A stretch of DNA of 64,000 bases from VRUE01 sp963702575 (GTDB lineage: Bacteria; Actinomycetota; Thermoleophilia; Solirubrobacterales; 70-9), in contig CAVPCU010000002.1 in NCBI GenBank assembly GCA_963702575.1, positions 795,551 through 859,550 of the forward strand, read 5' to 3'. The notes under the pieces were generated by a model. It did no database searches, was not told the origin of the DNA, and was given only the letters and a program-made list of their open reading frames with translations. The translations under genes were made by a program, and so were the position numbers. Below, in pieces: positions 43,888 to 53,020 of this stretch (position 1 is its first letter; each line of letters starts with the position of its first letter).

Positions 43888-43914
43888 GGGAGGAGGGCTG
43901 GCTGGTTGGTCAGC

Positions 43915-43920
43915 TAGACT
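43915..43920 (+). promoter_or_regulatory. Predicted -10 box of the acyl-CoA dehydrogenase gene (TAGACT)
   Basis: TAGACT lies 12 nt before the FadR-like palindrome, so transcription would start next to the operator. Confidence 0.4.
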
Positions 43921-43932
43921 TCCTCGGACTGG

Positions 43933-43948
43933 TTGACTGACCAGTCAA
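43933..43948. promoter_or_regulatory. FadR-like operator upstream of the acyl-CoA dehydrogenase gene
   Basis: TTGACTGACCAGTCAA is a perfect 16-bp palindrome followed by TCAACG. It matches the 34585 operator in layout (GACT..AGTC core, then ATCAACG) and lies just downstream of the predicted transcription start. Confidence 0.6.
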
Positions 43949-44001
43949 TCAACGAACTGCACCGCCGGCACGATTCGCGTCGCCGCGACTAGGGGGATCG
44001 A

Positions 44002-45267
44002 ATGGACTTTGCTCTCAACGAGGAACAGCAGGAATTCAAGGACAGCGCCCGGGCCTTCGCCCGCGACGTGATCCGTCCGGCGGCGCGCAAGCACGACGAA
44101 GAGGAGAGCACGCCCTGGGAGGTGATCAAGGAGGCGCGCAAGCAGGGCTTCCAGGGCCTCGAGGCGATCCAGCGCTCGGCCAGCGACGCCGACGGCCAGA
44201 TGCAGGTGATCACCGCCGAAGAGTTCCACTGGGGCTGCGCCGGCATCGCCCTGGCGATCTCCGGCTCGGGCCTCGCCGCCGCCGGCATCGCCTCCTCGGG
44301 CACCCCGGAGCAGATCGCCCGGTGGGTTCCCGAGTGCTTCGGCGCCGGCGAGGAGGTCAAGCTCGGCGCCTACGCGGTGACCGAGCCGCAGGCCGGCTCC
44401 GACGTCAAGAGCCTGAAGACGACCGCCAAGCGCGACGGCGACGAGTGGGTCCTCAACGGGACCAAGGTCTTCATCACCAACGGCGGCATCGCCGACGTCC
44501 ACGTCGTCGTCGCTACCGTCGACCCGGCTCTCGGGACCCGCGGCCAGGCCTCCTTCGTGATCGGCAAGGACACCCCGGGGCTGAGCCAGGGCAAGAAGGA
44601 GTCGAAGCTCGGCATCCGCGCTTCGCACACCGCCGAGATCGTCCTCGAGGACTGTCGGATCCCGGTCGAGAACCTGCTCGGCGGCGAGGAGAAGCTCGAG
44701 CGCAAGCTGCAGCGCGGCCGCGAAGGGAAGAAATCGCGCGGCGCCGATGCGCTGGCGACCTTCGAGATCACCCGGCCGCTGGTCGGCGCCTCGGCGCTCG
44801 GCATCGCCCAGGCCGCCTACGAGTGGACGCTCGAGTACCTCGAAGGGCAGACGGAGGGAGGCACGCCGCTGTTGCAGGTTCAGCGCGTCCAGCAAACCCT
44901 GGCCGACGTCGCCACCGAGATCGAAGCGGCGCGCCTGTTGGTCCAACGCGCCGCCTGGATGGGCCGCAACGGGATCCCGATGCGCGGCGGGCAGGGCTCG
45001 ATGTCGAAGCTCAAGGCCGGCGACGTGACGATGTGGGCGACGACCACGCTGATGGACCTGGTCGGGCCCGACGCCTGGAGCACCGAGTGCCCGCTGGAGA
45101 AGTTCTTCCGCGACGCGAAGATCTACCAGCTGTTCGAGGGGACGGCGGAGATCCAGCGGATGGTGATCTCGCGGATGCAGGCGCGGGAATACGCCGAGCG
45201 GCTCGGCTACGCCGCCGAGGTGGCGGCGGAGGCGATGAAGGAGAAGCGCGAGCCGGTGGCTGCGTAG
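44002..45267 (+). CDS. Acyl-CoA dehydrogenase, 421 aa
   Basis: The protein has the FAD/acyl-CoA segments LGAYAVTEPQAGSDVKSL (about 125-142), WVLNGTKVFITNGGIADVHVV, and a C-terminal domain ending KIYQLFEGTAEIQRMVISRMQ, the standard nucleotide-binding signature. The internal RSADALATFEITRP region is longer than in short-chain enzymes. It is likely regulated with the thiolase through the shared operator. A 22-bp palindrome starts one base after its TAG. Confidence 0.9.
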   Translation: MDFALNEEQQEFKDSARAFARDVIRPAARKHDEEESTPWEVIKEARKQGFQGLEAIQRSASDADGQMQVITAEEFHWGCAGIALAISGSGLAAAGIASSGTPEQIARWVPECFGAGEEVKLGAYAVTEPQAGSDVKSLKTTAKRDGDEWVLNGTKVFITNGGIADVHVVVATVDPALGTRGQASFVIGKDTPGLSQGKKESKLGIRASHTAEIVLEDCRIPVENLLGGEEKLERKLQRGREGKKSRGADALATFEITRPLVGASALGIAQAAYEWTLEYLEGQTEGGTPLLQVQRVQQTLADVATEIEAARLLVQRAAWMGRNGIPMRGGQGSMSKLKAGDVTMWATTTLMDLVGPDAWSTECPLEKFFRDAKIYQLFEGTAEIQRMVISRMQAREYAERLGYAAEVAAEAMKEKREPVAA

Positions 45268-45365
45268 GGAAGGGAAGTCGGGGCACCTCCCGCCGGACAA
45301 ACGCCGGCCAATGAGGCCGGCGTTTTGAGTATCCGCCCGTCGAGAGGTGCCCCGACTTCCCTTCC
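45268..45365. terminator. Long double palindrome abutting the acyl-CoA dehydrogenase stop
   Basis: Outer 22-bp perfect arms (45268-45289 with 45344-45365, beginning GGAAGGGAAGTCGG) enclose an inner 11-bp stem (AAACGCCGGCC, loop AATGA, GGCCGGCGTTT) that ends in TTTT and looks like a classical intrinsic terminator. The outer arm begins directly after the TAG. Confidence 0.85.
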
Positions 45366-45419
45366 GCAAGCGGGGTTGCACTTCGTCCCAAGGGGCTGGG
45401 ACCTCGGCGGCTGCCTCGC

Positions 45420-45425
45420 TAGCTT
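45420..45425 (+). promoter_or_regulatory. Predicted -10 box of the M23 peptidase gene (TAGCTT)
   Basis: TAGCTT ends 7 nt before ATG 45433 and supports that start, which yields a clean signal peptide. Confidence 0.45.
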
Positions 45426-45432
45426 GCGCGCG

Positions 45433-46605
45433 ATGCTGAAGGTTGCCGCTGCCGCGGCGCTCGCTTTGCTGCTCTTGTGCAGCGCCGGAGCGCAGGCTCA
45501 GGATCTCCAGTCGAAGCTCGACTCGAAGGAAGCGAAGCTCTCGAAGGTTCGCGAACGCCGGGGTGTGCTGACGACGACGATCTCGCGCTACAAGGCGCGG
45601 ATCGAACGGCTCACCGGGGAGGTCGCGGCGCTGCGCACGCAGGAGGCGGGGGTTCTCCGGCGGCTCGACGCGAAGCAGGCCGAGCTGGACGGAGCGCAGG
45701 CCGAGCTCGACGTCGGCAAGCGGCACCTGGCGGTGGTCAGGGCGCGGCTCGGGCGGGCGCTGGTCGCGCTGCGGCGGCGGCTCGTCGCGATGTACGAGAT
45801 GGGCAGCCCGAGCATCCTCACCGCGATCGTCGACTCCGGCGGTTACGAAGAGCTGGTCGACCGCACCGAGTACCTCAACCGCATTCACGGCCTCGACGAA
45901 GCGGTCGTCGGCCGGGTGCGCGAACTGCGCGATCAGGTCAAGCGCACCGTCGCCCGGCTGCGTTCGGCGAAGAATCGGATCGAAGCCGCACGCGACGCGA
46001 TCGCCGCCGAAGAGCGGGCGCTGGCGAGCGCCCGCATCGCGGTGCAGAGTCGCCAGGCCGACCTCGTCGCCACCCGGCACAGCCGCGAAGCGGCGCTCGG
46101 GACGATCGAAGGCTCAGAAGAAGAGCTGGACGGGGAAGTCGCCTCGATCCAGTCGCGGCTCGCGGCGACGCTGGCCGGCACCGCTTCGGCGCCGCTGCCC
46201 GCCGGGCCGATCCAGGGCGGCAGCGGCAGCGGCCTGATCTGGCCGGTCGACGGCCCGGTCGTCTCCGGCTTCGGCCCCCGCTTCGGCGGCGCCGAGTTCC
46301 ACGAGGGGATCGACATCGCCGTGCCGAGCGGCACGCCGATCCGCGCCGCCGCCGACGGCACCGTGATCTTCACCGAGTCGGAGGCCGAAAGCGGCGGCTA
46401 CGGCAACTTCACCTGCATCGACCACGGCGGCGGGCTGTCCACCTGCTACGCCCATCAGGAACGCTTCGCCGTCTCCCCGGGACAGCGGGTCTCCCAGGGC
46501 GAGATCATCGGCTACAGCGACTGCACCGGGCACTGCTTCGGCCCGCACGTCCACTTCGAGGTCCGGATCGACGGCACGCCCACCGACCCGATGGGCTATC
46601 TCTAG
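45433..46605 (+). CDS. Secreted M23 peptidase with coiled-coil (EnvC/NlpD-like)
   Basis: The 390-aa protein has a signal peptide (MLKVAAAAALALLLLCSAGAQA) and a long coiled coil (about 25-230, with the EnvC-like YEMGSPSILTAIVDSGGYEELVDRTEYL). A C-terminal LytM/M23 domain has the metal ligands in FHEGIDIAVPSGTPI and HVHFEVRIDG. It cleaves or regulates cleavage of peptidoglycan cross-links at division. A Cys-containing loop (TCIDHGGGLSTC and SDCTGHC) may be disulfide-linked outside the cell. Confidence 0.9.
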   Translation: MLKVAAAAALALLLLCSAGAQAQDLQSKLDSKEAKLSKVRERRGVLTTTISRYKARIERLTGEVAALRTQEAGVLRRLDAKQAELDGAQAELDVGKRHLAVVRARLGRALVALRRRLVAMYEMGSPSILTAIVDSGGYEELVDRTEYLNRIHGLDEAVVGRVRELRDQVKRTVARLRSAKNRIEAARDAIAAEERALASARIAVQSRQADLVATRHSREAALGTIEGSEEELDGEVASIQSRLAATLAGTASAPLPAGPIQGGSGSGLIWPVDGPVVSGFGPRFGGAEFHEGIDIAVPSGTPIRAAADGTVIFTESEAESGGYGNFTCIDHGGGLSTCYAHQERFAVSPGQRVSQGEIIGYSDCTGHCFGPHVHFEVRIDGTPTDPMGYL

Positions 46606-46611
46606 CCAAGT

Positions 46612-46663
46612 CGCTGACTTTGTCGTTAGGTATGCGTATGCGACCAAAAAGGCGAAGTCAGCG
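46612..46663. terminator. Inverted repeat after the M23 peptidase gene
   Basis: CGCTGACTT (46612-46620) and its exact complement (46655-46663) flank a loop of 34 nt containing a run of A. The decamer TTAGGTATGC occurs in the loop (46626-46635) and again at 46691-46700. It could be a terminator for the peptidase or a regulatory element for the next gene. Confidence 0.5.
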
Positions 46664-46755
46664 TAGGGGGTTGGTGCAGAAGTTCGATTATTAGGTATGC
46701 CCGAGGGATTGCCACCTGGGACGCTGGGTAGCGGCAAGCGAACTCGGAGGCGCAG

Positions 46756-47484
46756 ATGGTTCGCCAGACTCGCATCTACTTCGCCGGCGCCGTTTCGGGA
46801 ACGGCCTTGATCGGCATGGCCATAGCGGCCTTCGTCGTCCTGGTCTCGCTGCAGGCCTTGCGGGACTGGCCGCTTGCCGGCCTCGGCGGGAACGGCGGGA
46901 GCGGGTCGGTCGCGCCGTCCCGGCCGGCGGGCGGTGAAGCCGTGCCCGGGGGCGAACGGCTCGGCGCGGCCGCAGGCGCCGCGGCCACCCGCGCGGGCGG
47001 GCGCAACGCTCCTCACGGCGCGGGCGGTGGCCGGGGTGGCTCGACCGCCGCAACCGAACGCGGCCGGGCGGTCTCCGGCTCGCCAGCGGGCGTGCGAGGC
47101 GCCAGCGGCGGCGATTCGACGCAGACTGCGGCGGGCTCGCAGCCGTCGGGCCCGGCGGGTGGCTCACCCTCGGCCGGCGGCGCCGCGGCCAGCGGCAGCG
47201 GAGGAGGAACGGCCGGCGGCGGCTCCACCGGCGGCTCGACCGGCGCCCCCCCGCCCGGCGGCGAAACCGGTGGCGCGCCGAAGCTCTCCGAAACGGCCAC
47301 CGGCACGGTCGACGAAACCGTCTCCCATGCCGACGAAGCCACCGGCGGCGTGCTGGGCGAAACCGGCGTGCCGAAGGCCACCGAAGAAGTGGTGGAAAAA
47401 GTCGCCGGCCCGGAATCGATCGTCGGCGGGACGCTCGACCACACGGTCGAAGCGGTGGGCGGCTTGCTCGGCGGCGGCCGCTGA
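46756..47484 (+). CDS. Membrane-anchored low-complexity Gly/Ser/Ala-rich protein
   Basis: The 242-aa product has an N-terminal membrane helix (IYFAGAVSGTALIGMAIAAFVVLVSLQAL), a long Gly/Ser/Ala/Pro-rich stretch (about 45-190) and a short helical C-terminus with repeats (TGTVDETVSHADEATGGV, VPKATEEVVEKV, VGGTLDHTVEAVGGLL). The start ATG follows GGAGG by 5 nt. The composition suggests an extracellular, possibly cell-wall-spanning linker. Low-complexity sequence makes homology unusable; function unknown. Confidence 0.5.
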   Translation: MVRQTRIYFAGAVSGTALIGMAIAAFVVLVSLQALRDWPLAGLGGNGGSGSVAPSRPAGGEAVPGGERLGAAAGAAATRAGGRNAPHGAGGGRGGSTAATERGRAVSGSPAGVRGASGGDSTQTAAGSQPSGPAGGSPSAGGAAASGSGGGTAGGGSTGGSTGAPPPGGETGGAPKLSETATGTVDETVSHADEATGGVLGETGVPKATEEVVEKVAGPESIVGGTLDHTVEAVGGLLGGGR

Positions 47485-47520
47485 CCGGCACCGGCGGCGT
47501 TACCGTCACAATGCCGACCG

Positions 47521-48825
47521 ATGACGCAGCCCGCACATGCAGGCGCGATCGCCGACCCGATCGCCGGATCGCCGGTCTTCCCGGCCGGTAGCCGGGTAAA
47601 CGAGCGCGGCCGGCTCGAGGTCGGCGGCTGCGACGTGGTCGAGCTCGCCGCTGAGCTCGGCACCCCCGCCTACATATATGCCGAGGACGACATGCGCGCC
47701 CGCGCCCGCGCCTACCGCGAGGCGTTCGAGCGGCGCGGCGTCGAGTACGAGGTGCTCTTCGCCAGCAAGGCCTTCCCCTGCACCGCGGCCTACCGCCTCT
47801 TCGCCGAGGAGGGGCTCTCGGTCGACGTCGCCTCGGGCGGCGAGCTGCACATGGCGCTGCGCGCCGGCTTCGACCCCGCCCGCATCCACATGCACGGCAA
47901 CAACAAGAGCGACGAGGAGATCGTGCTCGCCGCGCGGGCGGGCGTCGGCCACCTGATCCTCGACTCCTTCGATGAGATCGAGCGCTGCGAGCGGCTGCTC
48001 GACGCGCCGCAGAAGGTGCTTGTCCGGGTCACCCCGGGGATCAAGCCCTCGACCCACGACTACGTGCAGACCGGGCAGCTCGACTCGAAGTTCGGCTTCG
48101 GCCTCGAGGACGGGCTGGCTGCGCGGGCGATCGAGCGGGTGCTCGCCTCCGACGCGCTCGAGCTGGTCGGCCTCCACGCCCACATCGGCTCGCAGATCTT
48201 CGAGCTCGAGCCCTACCGGCTGGCGATCGAGGCGATCGGCGGCCTCGCCGGCGATTGGTGCCGGGTGGTCAACGTCGGCGGCGGGCTCGGCATCGCCTAT
48301 ACCGCCGAGGACGAGCCGCCCTCGATCGACTCCTACGTCGAGGTCAAGGCGCGCGCCGTCGCCGAGGTCTTCGGCGAGGGGGTGCGGATCCTGGTCGAGC
48401 CCGGCCGCTCGCTGGTCGGCAACGCCGGTGTCACCGCCTACCGCGTCGGCACGGTCAAGGAGATCCCCGGCGTTCGCACCTACGTCGCCGTCGACGGCGG
48501 CATGTCAGACAACATGCGGCCGATGCTCTACGGCTCGCGCTACGAGGCGCTGATCGCCGACCGGGTCGGCGCCGTTCCCGACACCCTTGGCACGGTCGCC
48601 GGGATGCACTGCGAGTCCGGCGACGTGATCGTGCGCGACGCGATGCTCGCCGCGCCCGCGGTCGGCGACGTCCTCGTCACCGCGGCGACCGGCGCCTACG
48701 GCTACGCGATGGCGAGCAACTACAACGGCGTGCCGCGTCCGCCGGTGGTCTTCTGCCGCGACGGCGAGGCGCGCGTCGTCGTCCGGCGCGAGACCTACGA
48801 GGACCTCACCGCGCGCGATGTCTGA
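47521..48825 (+). CDS. lysA: Diaminopimelate decarboxylase
   Basis: LysA converts meso-diaminopimelate to lysine using PLP. The 434-aa fold-type III protein has the PLP lysine in VLFASKAFPC (about residues 78-87), GLHAHIGSQIF, VNVGGGLGIAYT for phosphate binding, EPGRSLVGNAG, and CESGDVI for the second-subunit active-site Cys. It leads the aspartate-family operon and overlaps hom by 8 nt. It is intact, unlike the following genes. Confidence 0.95.
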   Translation: MTQPAHAGAIADPIAGSPVFPAGSRVNERGRLEVGGCDVVELAAELGTPAYIYAEDDMRARARAYREAFERRGVEYEVLFASKAFPCTAAYRLFAEEGLSVDVASGGELHMALRAGFDPARIHMHGNNKSDEEIVLAARAGVGHLILDSFDEIERCERLLDAPQKVLVRVTPGIKPSTHDYVQTGQLDSKFGFGLEDGLAARAIERVLASDALELVGLHAHIGSQIFELEPYRLAIEAIGGLAGDWCRVVNVGGGLGIAYTAEDEPPSIDSYVEVKARAVAEVFGEGVRILVEPGRSLVGNAGVTAYRVGTVKEIPGVRTYVAVDGGMSDNMRPMLYGSRYEALIADRVGAVPDTLGTVAGMHCESGDVIVRDAMLAAPAVGDVLVTAATGAYGYAMASNYNGVPRPPVVFCRDGEARVVVRRETYEDLTARDV

Positions 48826-50044
48826 ACCGGTTCGCATCGGGCTGCTCGGGCGCGGCACCGTCGGCGGCGCCTTCGCCGCGCTGCTCGGCGAGCGCGCCGC
48901 CGCGGTCGAGGCGGCGACCGGCCGCCGGCCCGAGCTGGCCGGGACGCTGACCCGCGGCGAAGGCGAGTTCGGCGCAGATCCTCGCCGCGCTCCGAGGTGA
49001 TCGTCGAGCTGATCGGCGGCACCGAGCCGGCGCGCGAGTACGTGCTCGCGGCGCTGCGCGCGGGCAAGCCGGTGGTCACCGCCAACAAGCAGCTGCTCGC
49101 CCAGCACGGCGACGAGCTGTTCGACGCGGCGCGCGAGGCGGGCGTTCAGCTGCGCTTCGAGGCCGCGGTTGCGGGCGTGATCCCGATCGTCCGCACGATC
49201 CAGGAGAGCTTCGGCGTAACCGAGATCGAGAAGGTCTTCGGCATCGTCAACGGCACCACCAACTTCATCCTCAGCGAGATGGCGGCGACCGGCGCCGCCT
49301 ACGAGCGACGTGCTCGCCCGTGCCCAGGAGCTGGGCTACGCCGAGGCCGACCCGAGCGACGACGTCAACGGCGCCGACGCCGCGGCGAAGATGGCGATCC
49401 TCGCCCGGCTCGCCTTCCACACGCCGGTGACGCTCGACCAGGTCGCCTACGAGGGGATCGAGGGGGTCAAGCCGGACGACCTCGCCTACGCCAAGGAGCT
49501 CGACCTCTCGCTGAAGCTGCTCGGAGTCGCCGAGCGCCGCGACGGCGGCATCAGCGTGCGCGTCTTCCCCTGCTTCCTCTACGGCGGTCACCCGCTCGCC
49601 CCCGTCGGCGGCCCGTTCAACGCTGTCATGGTCGAGGCGCCGGCGATCACCGAGGTGACGATGTCGGGGCCGGGCGCCGGCGGCGTCGAGACCGCCTCGG
49701 CCGTGCTCGGCGACGTCGCCTCGATCCTCGCCGGCGACGCGCCGGTGCACCAGGCGCGCGAGCGGCTGCCGCTGATCGCCGACGTCAGCTCCTCCTTCTA
49801 CCTGCACCTCGAGGTCGCCGACGAGCCCGGCGTGCTCGCCAAGATCGCCCAGGTCCTCGGCGAGAAGGAGATCTCGGTGAAGAGCGTGGTCCAGCGCGGG
49901 ATCGGCGACGACGCGCGGCTGGTGATGGTCGTCCACGAGTGCCTCGAGTCGCGCTTCGCCGCTGCGCTGGAGGAGATCGGCGCGCTGGCGGAGCTGCGCT
50001 CGCCGCCGCGCTCGATCAGGGTGATCGAGGAGGAGTTCGTTTGA
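48818..50044 (+). CDS. hom: Homoserine dehydrogenase (frameshifted)
   Basis: Hom reduces aspartate semialdehyde to homoserine. Segments in order: Rossmann motif IGLLGRGTVGGAFAALL, VIVELIGGTEPAREYVLAALRAGKPVVTANKQLL (catalytic domain start), VFGIVNGTTNFILSEM, YAEADPSDDVNGADAAAKMAILARLAF, VGGPFNAVMV, and a C-terminal ACT domain (YLHLEVADEPGVLAKIAQVLGEKEISVKSVVQ) for threonine feedback control. Three extra bases explain the frame changes: two near 48965-48985 and one near 49310 (a G in TACGAGCGAC). It overlaps lysA (8 nt) and thrC (TTGA). Confidence 0.93.
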
Positions 50045-51072
50045 GGCCGCTGATCGAGCGCTACCGCGATCGGCTGCCGCTCGAGGACGGCGATCCGGTC
50101 GTCAGCCTGAACGAGGGATCGACGCCGCTGATCGAATCGCCGCGGCTCTCCGAGCGGATCGGCGTCCGGGCCTACCTCAAGTTCGAGGGCGCCAACCCGA
50201 CCGGGTCGTTCAAGGACCGGGGGATGACGGTGGCGGTCTCGCGGGCGAAGGGGCGCGGGGCGGAGGCGGTGATCTGCGCCTCGACCGGCAACACCGCCGC
50301 GAGCGCCGCGGCCTACGCGGCGCGGGCGGGGATGCGCGGGGCGGTGATCGTGCCGGAGGGCAAGATCGCGATCGGCAAGCTCGCCCAGGCGCTGATGCAC
50401 GGCGCCCGCGTGATCGCCCTGCGCGGCAACTTCGACGATGCGCTGAAGCTGGTCCGCGAGCTGGCCGACAAGCACCCGATCGAGCTGGTCAACTCGGTCA
50501 ACCCCTACCGGATCGAGGGACAGAAGACCGCCGCCTTCGAGGTCGTCGAGGAGCTCGGCGAGGCGCCCGGAGCGCTGGCGATCCCGGTCGGCAACGCCGG
50601 CAATGTCACCGCCTACTGGCGCGGCTTCCAGGAGCTGGGGGAGACGCCCGTCGTCTACGGCTTCCAGGCGGAGGGCGCGGCGCCGCTGGTTCGCGGCGAG
50701 CCGGTCGCCAACCCCGAGACCGTCGCCTCGGCGATCCGGATCGGCAACCCGGCGCGCTGGGAGGAGGCGATGGCGGCCTTCACCGCTTCGCGCGGCCGCG
50801 TCGCCGCCGTCTCCGACGAGCAGATCCTCGACGCCTACCGCTGGCTGGCGGCGGGGGAGGGGGTCTTCTGCGAGCCCGCCTCGGCGGCCTCGGTCGCCGG
50901 CCTGCTCGCCCACGGTCTGCCGGTCGCCGAGGGCGAGCCGCCGCCGGAGTCGGTCGTCTGCGTCCTCACCGGCCACGGCCTCAAGGACCCCGACACCGCC
51001 CTCTCCAAAGCCCCGCCGGTGATCAACTGCGAGAACGACCTCGGCGCGGTCGAGCGCGCGGTGTTCGATTGA
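50041..51072 (+). CDS. thrC: Threonine synthase
   Basis: ThrC makes threonine from O-phosphohomoserine with PLP. The 343-aa fold-type II protein has the PLP lysine in NPTGSFKDRGM (K58), ICASTGNTAASAAAYA, and the C-terminal segment VFCEPASAASVAGLLA for the pyridine-ring environment. The start is TTG 50041, overlapping the hom stop as TTGA. The short N-terminus is the actinobacterial type. It is followed by thrB, again in a TTGA overlap. Confidence 0.95.
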   Translation: MRPLIERYRDRLPLEDGDPVVSLNEGSTPLIESPRLSERIGVRAYLKFEGANPTGSFKDRGMTVAVSRAKGRGAEAVICASTGNTAASAAAYAARAGMRGAVIVPEGKIAIGKLAQALMHGARVIALRGNFDDALKLVRELADKHPIELVNSVNPYRIEGQKTAAFEVVEELGEAPGALAIPVGNAGNVTAYWRGFQELGETPVVYGFQAEGAAPLVRGEPVANPETVASAIRIGNPARWEEAMAAFTASRGRVAAVSDEQILDAYRWLAAGEGVFCEPASAASVAGLLAHGLPVAEGEPPPESVVCVLTGHGLKDPDTALSKAPPVINCENDLGAVERAVFD

Positions 51073-51954
51073 CCGCGCGCCACCGGCTCGTCCGCGTCCC
51101 CGCTTCCTCGGCCAACCTCGGGCCGGGGTACGACGTGATGGCGGCGGCGTTGGAGATGTTCCTCGAGCTCGAGGTCGAGGAGACCGGCGAGTTCTCGCTC
51201 GACCCGGGCGGGCTCGACGTGCCGCGGGATCGCGGCAACCTGATCGTGCGCGCGTTCGAGAGCCTGCACTCGGCGGACGGGATCGCCTTCCGCCTGCGCG
51301 GCGAGGGCATCCCGCTTGGCGCGGGGGCTTGGCTCGAGCGCGGCGGCGATCGTCGCCGGCCTCTTCGCCGCCGACCATCTCTTCGAGCTCGGCCTCTCGA
51401 AGGAGGAGATGCTGGCGCGGGCGACCGAGCTGGAGGGCCATCCCGACAACGTCGCGGCGGCGATCTACGGCGGCTTCGTGATCTGCGGGCGCGACGCGGG
51501 CGGCGCTCCGGTGGCGGCCCGATTCGATCCGCCGAACGGGTTGGAGGGGCTACTCGTCATCCCGGCCGAGGAGGTCTCGACCGAGCGGGCGCGCGAGGCG
51601 ATCCCGGCCGAGGTGCCGCTCGCCGACGCCGTCGCCAACGTCGCCGCCGCCTCGCGGCTGGTGCTCGGCCTGCAGAGCGCCGACCTCGACCTCCTGGCCA
51701 GCGGGCTCGTCGACCGCATCCACCAGCCGCGCCGCCGCGACCTCTACCCGCGCTCGATGGATCTCGTCGACGAGGCACGCGCCCTCGGCGCCCTCGGCGC
51801 GACGATCTCGGGCGCCGGCCCGACCGTGCTCGTCTGGACCACCTGGCAGGACGCCGGCAAGGTCAGCGAGGAGTTGGAGCGCCGCTGCGAGGGCTGGGCC
51901 GAGGTGCGCAGGCTCCCGTTCACCCCCCACGGCGCCGACGTACCCGAGCTGTAG
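51069..51954 (+). CDS. thrB: Homoserine kinase (frameshifted)
   Basis: ThrB phosphorylates homoserine with ATP. It is a GHMP kinase: RVPASSANLGPGYDVMAAAL at the start, the GLGSSAAAIVAGLFAA phosphate loop, GHPDNVAAAIYGGFV, and the C-terminal GATISGAGPTVL motif. One extra G near 51330 (GCGGGGGCTTGG) breaks the frame before the phosphate loop; otherwise the gene is complete. TTG 51069 overlaps the thrC stop. The order hom-thrC-thrB is common in Actinobacteria. Confidence 0.92.
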
Positions 51955-51957
51955 GAT
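51952..51957 (+). promoter_or_regulatory. Predicted -10 box (TAGGAT), leaderless
   Basis: TAGGAT overlaps the thrB stop and ends 7 nt before GTG 51965. Confidence 0.45.
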
Positions 51958-51964
51958 CGGCCTC

Positions 51965-53020
51965 GTGGTAGCGCGCCCGAGATGGATCCTCGCCCTCGCC
52001 GTGGCATCGCTCCTCGTCCTCCCGGCGGCCGCCCACGCGACCCTCGCCTTCGTCCGCAGCCCGCTGGCGCCGACGATCTGGGCGGCGGCCGACAACGGCT
52101 CCGCCCAGCGAAAGATCGGCCCCGGGTCCAACCCGCGCGTCTCGCCCAACGGCCAGATCATCGCCTTCTTCCACCAGGGCGAAGGTCGCTCCGCGCAGCC
52201 GGAACTGATGCTGGCGCCCGCCAACGGCAGCGCGCCGATCAGCCGTTTGGCCACCGGCTGGCGCGAACCGAACAGCTTCGCCTGGTCGCCGGACTCAGCC
52301 TCGATCGCCGCCGTGCTCGGCCCCGAACTCGGGCCCAAGCGCCTGGTCCTGATCGACGTCGTCACCGGCGCCCAGCAGACGATCGCGCGCGGCTTCTTCT
52401 CCGGCGTCAGCTTCGCGCCCGAGGGCGGGCAGCTCGTCTACGCCAGGGCGGCGAGCGAAAAGTTCCCGCCGCGCAGCGACGTCTACCGTTTCGACATCCC
52501 GGTTCCGGGCGGCGTCAACGTCGCCGCCACGCACCCGCAACGGCTGACCACCGACCAACGCTCGCTCTATCCGCTCTGGGGCCCGAACGAAAGGATCGTC
52601 TTCGTCCGGCTGCTCGGCGCCAAGCAGCGTCGCTACGGGCCCAAGAACGAGCTCTTCCTGATGAACCCGCAGGGCAAATCGGTGCGGCGGCTGACCCAGA
52701 CCAAGGTCGACCCGCTGACCCAGGGCCTCTACCCGACCGACTGGTCGGCGAGCGGCAACCAGCTGCTCACCGAGTACGAGGGCCAGGACACCAGCTACGC
52801 GGTCACCGTCAACCCCCGCAGCGGCTCCGAGCGCACGCTGACCAAGGAACGCGAGCAGGGCTTCGTCGGCACCGCCCTCTCCGCCGACGGCAGCACCGTG
52901 CTCGGCTGGCTCGGCGGCTTCGAACCCGGCCAGGGACACAAGGTCGTGACGATCCCCTACGGCGGCGGCAAGCCAAAGATCCTCGCCAAGAACGCCACCG
53001 AACCCGACTGGAGCGATTGA
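51965..53020 (+). CDS. Secreted TolB-like beta-propeller protein
   Basis: The 351-aa product has a signal peptide (WILALAVASLLVLPAAAHA) and about five WD40/PD40-type repeats of the TolB family, seen as recurrent NGQIIAFF, SWSPDS-like (FAWSPDSASIAAV), LYPLWGPNERIVFVR, YPTDWSASGNQLL and ALSADGSTVLGW units. Such propellers bind peptides or surface polymers. No cysteine anchor is present. It is 1 nt from the cupin gene, so both may be cotranscribed. Confidence 0.75.
   Translation: MVARPRWILALAVASLLVLPAAAHATLAFVRSPLAPTIWAAADNGSAQRKIGPGSNPRVSPNGQIIAFFHQGEGRSAQPELMLAPANGSAPISRLATGWREPNSFAWSPDSASIAAVLGPELGPKRLVLIDVVTGAQQTIARGFFSGVSFAPEGGQLVYARAASEKFPPRSDVYRFDIPVPGGVNVAATHPQRLTTDQRSLYPLWGPNERIVFVRLLGAKQRRYGPKNELFLMNPQGKSVRRLTQTKVDPLTQGLYPTDWSASGNQLLTEYEGQDTSYAVTVNPRSGSERTLTKEREQGFVGTALSADGSTVLGWLGGFEPGQGHKVVTIPYGGGKPKILAKNATEPDWSD

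Noticed and set aside
43945..46080. 711-aa frame opposite the acyl-CoA dehydrogenase and M23 genes
   Set aside because: Spans two well-supported genes and the terminator between them.
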